Shown here: positions 1 to 5,118 of the stretch, piece after piece
Numbering within the stretch: position 1 is the first letter of the stretch
How the letters are laid out: every line of letters starts with the position of its first letter
Assembly (NCBI GenBank): GCA_937951695.1
Contig: CALFBL010000105.1
Span: 1 to 7,060, forward strand
DNA from: an uncultured Granulosicoccaceae bacterium
GTDB lineage: Bacteria > Pseudomonadota > Gammaproteobacteria > Granulosicoccales > Granulosicoccaceae
DNA: 7,060 nucleotides
Direction of reading: 5' to 3'
The notes under the pieces: model-generated
Told to the model about the DNA's origin: nothing
What the model saw: only the letters and a program-made list of their open reading frames with translations
Databases searched by the model: none
Position numbers and translations under genes: made by a program

Positions 1-546
1 CAAACAATGGAAATCCATTACGATCGTCACCACCGAACTTACTTCAAAAACTTCACGGGCGCCGTCGATGGCACCCCGCACGCGGACAAATCACTGGAAG
101 CGGTCATGGCCGGTGTTGACACCAGCGCGCCAGCGGCAATCCGCAACAACGGTGGTGGCTACTACAACCACATCATGTACTGGAACTCCATGTGCGACGG
201 TGGTAGCGCACCTAGCGATGCACTGACGGCTGCAATCAACGATGCGTTTGGGTCGATCGATAAGGTAAAGGACGAACTCAAGCAAGCGGGTATCGGTCGC
301 TTTGGATCAGGCTTTGCGTGGTTGATCGTCTCTGGTGGCAAGCTGGCGGTGACCTCGACTCCAAACCAGGATAATCCACTGATGCCGGTTGCCGAGCAGC
401 AAGGTACGCCGATTTTGGCTTTGGATGTTTGGGAACACGCCTATTATCTGAAGTATCAAAACAAACGTCCCGATTACATCGACGGCTGGCTAGAAGTGGT
501 CGATTGGGCCAAAACGTCGGAACGTTTCGCGGCGGCAAAAGGGTAA
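1..546 (+). CDS. sodA: Superoxide dismutase, Fe/Mn family, Mn-type signature (5' end outside window)
   Basis: This enzyme converts superoxide to oxygen and hydrogen peroxide in the cytoplasm. The reading frame is open from base 1 (codons for Gln-Thr precede the ATG at 7). That ATG is almost certainly internal, because in E. coli SodA the matching Met-Glu-Ile-His lies at residues 24-27, so about 20-25 residues are missing upstream. Counting from the ATG at 7, the four metal ligands are present: H4, H55, D140 and H144, the last two in DVWEHAYY. The outer-sphere residue is Q121 in the NQD motif, with Gly at 51, four residues before H55. This is the MnSOD arrangement; FeSODs carry the Gln on the N-terminal side instead. 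Metal preference is inferred from this signature, and cambialistic or Fe use remains possible. The gene lies 3 bases upstream of the glutaredoxin gene. Family assignment is secure; the sodA rather than sodB name is less so. Confidence 0.93.
   Translation, partial: QTMEIHYDRHHRTYFKNFTGAVDGTPHADKSLEAVMAGVDTSAPAAIRNNGGGYYNHIMYWNSMCDGGSAPSDALTAAINDAFGSIDKVKDELKQAGIGRFGSGFAWLIVSGGKLAVTSTPNQDNPLMPVAEQQGTPILALDVWEHAYYLKYQNKRPDYIDGWLEVVDWAKTSERFAAAKG
537..543 (+). promoter_or_regulatory. Ribosome binding site of grxD inside the end of the SOD gene
   Basis: The bases AAAAGGG form a Shine-Dalgarno-like sequence ending 6 bases before the ATG at 550. It lies in the last codons of the SOD gene, so the two genes are probably translationally coupled. 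It supports the first of the two consecutive ATG codons (550 and 553), although either could be used. Confidence 0.55.
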
Positions 547-549
547 TTA

Positions 550-891
550 ATGATGGACAACAAAGCAACAAGCCCGGATGTGATGGATCGGATCAAAGAG
601 CAAGTTGAATCCAATCCGGTAATCCTATATATGAAAGGCACACCGCAAATGCCGATGTGCGGATTTTCCATGCGCACGGTAGAAGCGTTGAAAAGCTGCA
701 ATCAGGAATTCGCTTTCGTCAACGTCATCGTTGATATGGAAATCCGTGAAAACCTGCATCGCTACGCGGAATGGCCTACGTTCCCCCAGCTCTACATCAA
801 CGGTGAGTTGGTAGGCGGCTGCGACATCATCATGGAGATGGCGGAAAACGGTGAGTTAAAATCTATGGTAGAAGAGGCGGTGGCGGCATAA
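550..891 (+). CDS. grxD: Monothiol glutaredoxin, Grx4/CGFS type
   Basis: CGFS monothiol glutaredoxins bind a [2Fe-2S] cluster with glutathione in the cytoplasm and pass it to target proteins, often with a BolA partner; they are poor general disulfide reductases. The 113-residue protein is the usual length for E. coli Grx4 (about 115). It begins with a helix, followed by the strand PVILYMKGTP (23-32). The active site C37-G38-F39-S40 comes next, and K29 is the conserved Lys before the active site. The glutathione-binding WPTFPQLYING segment with its cis-Pro and the GGCD motif are all present. The gene starts 3 bases after the SOD stop and has a ribosome binding site within it, so the pair is very likely one operon. 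A strong terminator follows about 20 bases after the stop. Linking superoxide removal with Fe-S carriage makes sense because superoxide destroys exposed clusters; that functional link is inference. Confidence 0.96.
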   Translation: MMDNKATSPDVMDRIKEQVESNPVILYMKGTPQMPMCGFSMRTVEALKSCNQEFAFVNVIVDMEIRENLHRYAEWPTFPQLYINGELVGGCDIIMEMAENGELKSMVEEAVAA

Positions 892-910
892 CCCCGACCA
901 TTAGCTGACG

Positions 911-940
911 TAAAAAACCCGATTTTCATCGGGTTTTTTA
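911..940. terminator. Bidirectional rho-independent terminator between grxD and rnt
   Basis: A perfect 13-bp inverted repeat pairs 911-923 with 928-940 around a 4-base loop (TTTC). The core is CCCGAT/ATCGGG, flanked by a run of six A on the left and six T on the right. Because the A and T runs are symmetrical, the hairpin can end transcription from the SOD-grxD operon on the plus strand and from rnt on the minus strand (rnt stops at 965). Confidence 0.93.
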
Positions 941-964
941 TGCGCGCTCTGAACTCACCGCGCT

Positions 965-1591
965 TCACTGGTGTCTATGGCATTGTTCCCAGCGGTTGAT
1001 GACATGACAAAACAGCTCTGCGGTCATACGGGTGTCGTACACCGCTGAGTGCGCTTCGTTGCTGTCCCACCCTAAACCGGCCGCCTCGCACGATCTTGCC
1101 AAAACGGTTTGCCCGAACGCAATTCCGGCCATAGTCACCGTGTCGAAATTGCTGAACCGATGAAATGGATTTCGTTTCACGCCGGCGCGTTCGACCGTGG
1201 CATTGAGAAATTTTAAATCGAAAGCAGCATTGTGTCCGACCAGAATAGCGCGGGTGCATTGAGCGTCGCGAATAGCCTGACGAATCGGCTGGAACACATA
1301 ATTTAGCGCGTCACTTTCCGAACGAGCTGCCCGCAAGGGATTATCGGGGTCGATGCCGTTGAGCTCCAATGAGCGAGGGTTAAACTCAGCGCCTTCAAAA
1401 GCGGTCACGTGCGTGCTTTTAACCACGTCGGGAAACAACACGCCGTCTTCATTCATGCCAATCGTTATGATGGCAATTTCCAGTAATGGGTTCTTAATTT
1501 CATCCAAGCCTCCAGTTTCAACGTCGACCACTACGGGTAAAAAACCGCGGAAGCGTTCGTTTAAGGCAATGGGTTGGCCGGGCTTGTACAT
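965..1591 (-). CDS. rnt: Ribonuclease T (DEDDh 3'-5' exoribonuclease)
   Basis: RNase T trims 3' ends of tRNA (CCA end turnover), 5S and 23S rRNA and other stable RNAs, and acts as a homodimer. The 208-residue protein aligns with E. coli RNase T without gaps through the active site. The DEDDh residues are D23 and E25 (VVDVETGG), D125 (GHNAAFD), H181 and D186 (AHSAVYDT), each with the same number as in E. coli. This also supports the ATG at 1591 as the start. The RFRGF and KRNPFH motifs typical of the family are present. Oddities: E. coli F29, E73 and F77, which contact the RNA 3' end, are L29, R73 and L77 here, while F124 and F146 are kept. The C-terminus ends soon after the NRW motif and lacks the longer E. 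coli tail. No clear Shine-Dalgarno precedes the start. The gene is divergent from the membrane protein gene at 1694. Confidence 0.96.
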   Translation of the reverse strand: MYKPGQPIALNERFRGFLPVVVDVETGGLDEIKNPLLEIAIITIGMNEDGVLFPDVVKSTHVTAFEGAEFNPRSLELNGIDPDNPLRAARSESDALNYVFQPIRQAIRDAQCTRAILVGHNAAFDLKFLNATVERAGVKRNPFHRFSNFDTVTMAGIAFGQTVLARSCEAAGLGWDSNEAHSAVYDTRMTAELFCHVINRWEQCHRHQ

Positions 1592-1693
1592 CGCGGTGTC
1601 TTGCTATGGATCAACCCTGTTGGGCCGGGCCGGATAGGATACACCCATGTGCAGTGATACCATCTGTGTTCGCATGGTTAATACTGGCTTTTT

Positions 1694-2260
1694 GTGGCGA
1701 GTTTACTTTTACAATTTATCTGGATCGCTTGCCTGAAAGCCCGACCGCAGGATGTCCCAGCGGGTCGATCGGCCTTGATCGTGGCAATCGTGCTTAATGC
1801 AGTGACTTACGTGATTGCCGTGAGCAGTACCCGAAGCGTACCGGCGAGTGTGGCCTTGACGTTAACCGATCTGGCTGTGTCGGGTTTGTGCTTATACATA
1901 GTGGTGAGTGTGGTGGACAAACGTGCTCGTTTCGAGCAGGCGTATACGGCGTACTGCGGGGCCACTGCGATTTTGAATCTGGTGGCGATCCCAGGGCTTT
2001 GGCTCGGGGCTCACAGCGAATCCACCGCCATTGTCGTGTTTAATATCGTCATTATTTTCTGGGGACTGTCTATTATTGCTCATGTGCTCAAGCACACTCT
2101 GGAGGTAACCCAATGGGTCAGCGTAGTTTTAGCGATGCTGTTTTACGTGGCTGTCCTGAACCTTTTGGCAATCATAGGCGTTATCGGTGACGCCCCTGAC
2201 GTCGAGCAACAACTGTCTAATTATCAATCTCTTAGTCTTAATTGGTTGGGTAAGGCCTGA
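1694..2260 (+). CDS. Uncharacterised multi-span membrane protein, Yip1-like topology
   Basis: I do not recognise a named gene. The 188-residue product is mostly hydrophobic, with about five membrane-spanning stretches near residues 27-44, 51-74, 88-105, 110-132 and 141-164, so it should sit in the inner membrane. A short polar segment with K15, R17 and the motif RPQD (17-20) precedes the first span, and D75-K76-R77 and E81 form a charged loop after the second. Size and span number resemble small Yip1-like bacterial proteins, but that is a topology resemblance, not an assigned homology. The start is GTG at 1694: an in-frame TAA at 1679-1681 blocks extension and no other start codon lies between. 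No clear ribosome binding site is visible. The gene runs with the kinase gene 36 bases downstream and has no terminator between, so the two may be co-transcribed and functionally linked; that link is inference. Confidence 0.8.
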   Translation: MASLLLQFIWIACLKARPQDVPAGRSALIVAIVLNAVTYVIAVSSTRSVPASVALTLTDLAVSGLCLYIVVSVVDKRARFEQAYTAYCGATAILNLVAIPGLWLGAHSESTAIVVFNIVIIFWGLSIIAHVLKHTLEVTQWVSVVLAMLFYVAVLNLLAIIGVIGDAPDVEQQLSNYQSLSLNWLGKA

Positions 2261-2296
2261 GAGTGATATGATGGACAGAATTTTTCATAATCATTC

Positions 2297-3913
2297 ATGG
2301 GTATCGTCTCGACTGTGCCTGTTACACGCTCCAAACACGCCACGGATTCCCCAGTCGGGTCATCTCGCATCCCGTCCAGGATTGCCACCAGCCGGGACTC
2401 GGATCACACCGATGCCGCTGTGGCACTCGAGATATTGTCTGTGGGTGAGCCGGTGAGACCCTCCATCGCCGGGTTACGCCGTAATGTGCGTGACGGTAAG
2501 CTTGCCACTGACGATCGGGAGGTGTCTGACCCGATGCGCCCGGCCAGTCGGCCAGTGGCAGACGGCGTTAAAGCCTCTGCAGAAGACGCCAACAAGGCCG
2601 CTCGTTTAAAACCTCTGGATATCGTGGTGCCCGATGAAATCGGCCGCTACACCATTGGTCACCGTATCGGTTCTGGCACGTGTGGGGTAGTGCACCTCTC
2701 TCTCGACAACGTGTTGGGTCGGGAAGTGGCTGTCAAACTGTCGCCGATTGGCAGTGCGGAAATATCCTCAGGAAAAGTGCCCGGTGCGCAGCGCGCCTAC
2801 CAGACCGAGATCATAGCCGCCGGTAAGCTCCGCCATCCCAACATCGTTACCGTCTACGACGCGGGCCAATTCGAAGAGCTGAATTTTCTGGTGATGGAGG
2901 CCGTTGAAGGCGACTCTCTCAAGGCGTTTGGTAAGGGGCAGGAGTTACTGCCAGCCAACCAGGCATTGCGCGTCATTATCGATTGCTGTCATGCACTGGA
3001 TTACTCGCACCAGCAAGACATATTGCATCGCGACATCAAGCCGGCGAACATCATGCTCGATCACACCGGCGCTGCCAAGTTGCTCGACTATGGCATCGCA
3101 GTCGGCCTAAGCGATGAATCCTCGCTAGAGCGACAAGGTCCAACATTGGGCACACCGAACTATATGTCACCAGAGCAGATACTGGGTCGGGAACTCACCC
3201 CTGCCAGTGATTTTTATTCTCTGGCCACCGTCCTGTTTGAACTGCTGACCGGTCGTCAGTTATTCAAAGCGCGCAAGGTCAAAGATTTGTTCAGAACGGT
3301 TGTCAACCAGCCTGCGCCCAGGCTCGATGACGTCAAGCCGGAACTGCCGGCAGCGCTGGCAGATATCATTGCCAAAGCCTTGTCAAAAAAGCCCTCGGCG
3401 CGGTATCAAAGCGGTGCCGAAATGGCAGCTGCGTTAGAGCCCTTTGTCGAGAGTTTTCGAATCATCGAAGAGCGGCCGTTGGCTCAGCGTCGCTTTATTC
3501 GGCAGTTAACGGGTCAGGCCTTTTTCCAAGGGTTCTCGGAAGTCGAAGTGGCGCAGCTACTGGAGCTGGTCAAGGTGCGCACGTTCTCAGCGGGTGATGA
3601 TTTATTGCCCAATGACAACGGAGAGCGCAGCCTTTTGGTGATCACCGATGGGCTCGTGCGGGTGAGCGAAAACGGCGATTTAGTGTGCGTTCTGGGACAA
3701 GGCGACTGCGTTGGCGAGCTCGGCTTTATCCACGGCACCCCAGAGAATCGATCGCAATCGGCGTTGACATCGGTGCACGCACTGAACTTGCCGGCCAACG
3801 CCTTGAGTGATCTGCCGCCAAAGACGCACCTGCACTATTACCACGCCATATCGGCTCTGTTGTCGAAACGACTGGCCTCCGCCGGTCATTTGCAGATTGA
3901 CCTGACTTTATAG
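2297..3913 (+). CDS. Soluble Ser/Thr protein kinase with C-terminal cyclic-nucleotide-binding domain
   Basis: This is a Hanks-type kinase fused to a cNMP (CAP_ED) domain, 538 residues. Residues 1-110 are polar, rich in Ser, Arg and Asp, and probably disordered. The kinase domain spans about 117-385: Gly-rich loop GSGTCG (125-130), VAVK with K147, helix-C E171, catalytic loop HRDIKPAN (244-251; D246, K248, N251), metal-binding D264 in DYG instead of DFG, GTPNYMSPE (285-293), D305 and R369. All catalytic residues are present, so it should be active. The cNMP domain (about 405-525) has a CRP-like phosphate cassette, GEL (473-475) followed by R485-S486, with one more residue between than in E. 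coli CRP. No signal peptide or membrane span is seen, so it is cytoplasmic. Inferred role: phosphorylation controlled by a cyclic nucleotide, perhaps acting on the membrane protein upstream. Start uncertainty: ATG 2297 has no Shine-Dalgarno, while in-frame ATG 2534 (M80) has GGGAGGTG upstream; in-frame coding character favours 2297. Confidence 0.93.
   Translation: MGIVSTVPVTRSKHATDSPVGSSRIPSRIATSRDSDHTDAAVALEILSVGEPVRPSIAGLRRNVRDGKLATDDREVSDPMRPASRPVADGVKASAEDANKAARLKPLDIVVPDEIGRYTIGHRIGSGTCGVVHLSLDNVLGREVAVKLSPIGSAEISSGKVPGAQRAYQTEIIAAGKLRHPNIVTVYDAGQFEELNFLVMEAVEGDSLKAFGKGQELLPANQALRVIIDCCHALDYSHQQDILHRDIKPANIMLDHTGAAKLLDYGIAVGLSDESSLERQGPTLGTPNYMSPEQILGRELTPASDFYSLATVLFELLTGRQLFKARKVKDLFRTVVNQPAPRLDDVKPELPAALADIIAKALSKKPSARYQSGAEMAAALEPFVESFRIIEERPLAQRRFIRQLTGQAFFQGFSEVEVAQLLELVKVRTFSAGDDLLPNDNGERSLLVITDGLVRVSENGDLVCVLGQGDCVGELGFIHGTPENRSQSALTSVHALNLPANALSDLPPKTHLHYYHAISALLSKRLASAGHLQIDLTL
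2517..2524 (+). promoter_or_regulatory. Shine-Dalgarno-like site before internal Met80 of the kinase gene
   Basis: GGGAGGTG is a near-ideal anti-16S match whose GGAGG core ends 11 bases before the in-frame ATG at 2534. Initiation there would give a protein of 459 residues that keeps the full kinase and cNMP domains. The spacing is a little long, and the match may be chance in coding sequence. Confidence 0.35.
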
Positions 3914-3936
3914 TGTCCGATTGCGCCCTGAAACCT

Positions 3937-4944
3937 CTATCCGGGATTGTTTCCCGCGCGCTTTAACAAGGTCTTTTCCCAATTCAGCGAGGTCTGGACA
4001 ATGGTGTCGAGGTTATCGTATTGCGGTGTCCAGTCCAGTGTTTGATGAATGCGCTCGACCGCTGCAATCAATGCTGGAGGGTCGCCCGCGCGACGTGGCT
4101 GTTCAACCACAGTGATGGGGTCGCCATCGTGTACACGGTTTATGGAGTCGATGACTTCGCGCACACTAAAACCGTGGCCATAGCCGCAATTGAGTAGAGT
4201 GGATTCTCCTCCCGCCTCTAGGTACTCAAGTGCTGACAAATGCGCGGCCGCCAGATCCGAGACGTGGATGTAATCGCGGATGCCGGTGCCATCTGGTGTG
4301 GGGTAATCGGTGCCAAACACCGACAGGGATTCGCGTTTGCCTACCGCCACCTCAGCGGCCACTTTGATCAGCAGTGTGGCCTTGTCTGTAGATTGCCCGA
4401 TTCGCCCGTCGGGGTCAGAGCCTGCGACGTTGAAATAGCGCAACACAACATGAGTCAATTCGGTAGCAGCGGATAAGTCTCGCAGCATGATTTCTGACAT
4501 CAGTTTCGAGGTGCCATAGGGATTGATCGGGGCCGTGGGCAAATCTTCATGGCAGGGGGCGGTGTCGGTGGGTGCTCCGTAAGTGGCAGCGGTGGACGAA
4601 AATATAAAATGCTTGACACCCGATTTACTGGCAGCTTCGAGTAGCGTTCGTGTGCTGCTGGTGTTATTGCCGTAGTACTTCAATGGGTCAGTAACGCTTT
4701 CAGGCACGATAGTGTGTGCGGCAAAATGCATAACGGTATCGATGTCGTGGTTTTTAAACACTGTTTGCAGTACGGCTGCGTCACCGGTTTTGCCAACGAC
4801 AAGCTCACCGTGCAGCACAGCGTCGGCGTTACCGGTGGATAAATCGTCCAGCACAACGACATCGCGATTTGCCTCACCCAGTAGTTTCAACACATGGCTG
4901 CCAATGTAGCCAGCTCCACCGGTGACCAATATTTTTCCCGTCAT
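3937..4944 (-). CDS. galE: UDP-glucose 4-epimerase
   Basis: GalE interconverts UDP-glucose and UDP-galactose in the cytoplasm with tightly bound NAD, supplying galactose units for surface polysaccharides or serving the Leloir pathway. The 335-residue protein has the family's usual length (E. coli 338). It is an extended short-chain dehydrogenase/reductase with the NAD motif TGGAGYIGSH (8-17), D33 at the end of the second strand, HFAA (73-76), S117-T118, the catalytic Y143-x3-K147, RYFNVAG (169-175) and the GTGIRDYIHV signature. The HTIVPESV segment resembles rhizobial ExoB-type epimerases. E. coli Tyr299, the gate that limits N-acetylated substrates, aligns with L292, so specificity may be broader; this is inference. 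The ATG at 4944 is preceded by a Shine-Dalgarno (AAGGG, 4953-4957 complement) at 8 bases. The gene stands alone, with no gal operon beside it, and converges on the kinase gene 23 bases away. Confidence 0.95.
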   Translation of the reverse strand: MTGKILVTGGAGYIGSHVLKLLGEANRDVVVLDDLSTGNADAVLHGELVVGKTGDAAVLQTVFKNHDIDTVMHFAAHTIVPESVTDPLKYYGNNTSSTRTLLEAASKSGVKHFIFSSTAATYGAPTDTAPCHEDLPTAPINPYGTSKLMSEIMLRDLSAATELTHVVLRYFNVAGSDPDGRIGQSTDKATLLIKVAAEVAVGKRESLSVFGTDYPTPDGTGIRDYIHVSDLAAAHLSALEYLEAGGESTLLNCGYGHGFSVREVIDSINRVHDGDPITVVEQPRRAGDPPALIAAVERIHQTLDWTPQYDNLDTIVQTSLNWEKTLLKRAGNNPG

Positions 4945-4952
4945 TCGTTTTG

Positions 4953-4957
4953 CCCTT
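4953..4957 (-). promoter_or_regulatory. Ribosome binding site of galE
   Basis: Read on the minus strand the bases are AAGGG, 8 bases before the galE ATG. This supports the chosen start, which also places the NAD-binding motif at the expected distance from the N-terminus. Confidence 0.6.
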
Positions 4958-5043
4958 GAGCAGAGTGAGTAAGGTATTGAGGTTTTGACAGCCGTTTACA
5001 CTAACAAAGTCATCCCGTTTGTGGGGGTGTTTTTATGTGAGTG

Positions 5044-5062
5044 TCTGGCTTTAGCGGCCAGA
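5044..5062. repeat. Short inverted repeat in the galE / AddB-like intergenic region
   Basis: TCTGGC (5044-5049) and GCCAGA (5057-5062) form a perfect 6-bp inverted repeat around a 7-base spacer. It lies in the 174-base gap between the divergent galE and AddB-like genes, just upstream of a possible -10 element at 5073. No T run follows, so it is not a terminator for either gene. It could be an operator or a chance palindrome. Confidence 0.35.
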
Positions 5063-5078
5063 ACAATTGGATTAGAAT
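5050..5078 (+). promoter_or_regulatory. Weak candidate sigma70 promoter for the AddB-like gene
   Basis: TAGAAT at 5073-5078 matches the -10 consensus at five of six bases. The hexamer 17 bases upstream (TTTAGC, 5050-5055) matches the -35 consensus at only three. A start near 5085 would leave a leader of about 35 bases before the ATG at 5119. The position is plausible, but the poor -35 keeps confidence low. Confidence 0.25.
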
Positions 5079-5118
5079 GATTTACCAGCGCTAACGCGCA
5101 GCCAGGCTCACGGTATTT

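Noticed and set aside
1622..1633. Short tandem GGGCC repeat upstream of rnt
   Set aside because: Two copies only, and no sign of a structured element or regulatory role.
1353..1637. Plus-strand 94-codon frame antisense to rnt
   Set aside because: It lies almost wholly opposite a well-conserved RNase T and is a complementary-strand shadow.
1606..1797. Plus-strand 63-codon frame overlapping the start of the membrane protein
   Set aside because: It leaves the hydrophobic coding frame and ends soon after; the GTG-initiated frame gives a consistent multi-span protein, so this is a shadow.
2187..2456. Plus-strand 89-codon frame bridging the membrane protein and kinase genes
   Set aside because: It overlaps the ends of both genes in a different frame and shows no domain. 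I considered a frameshift linking it to the kinase, but the kinase frame itself has good coding character from 2297.
4985..4990. A perfect TTGACA hexamer on the plus strand upstream of the AddB-like gene
   Set aside because: No TATAAT-like hexamer lies 16-18 bases downstream; the sequence there reads around AAAGTCATCC.
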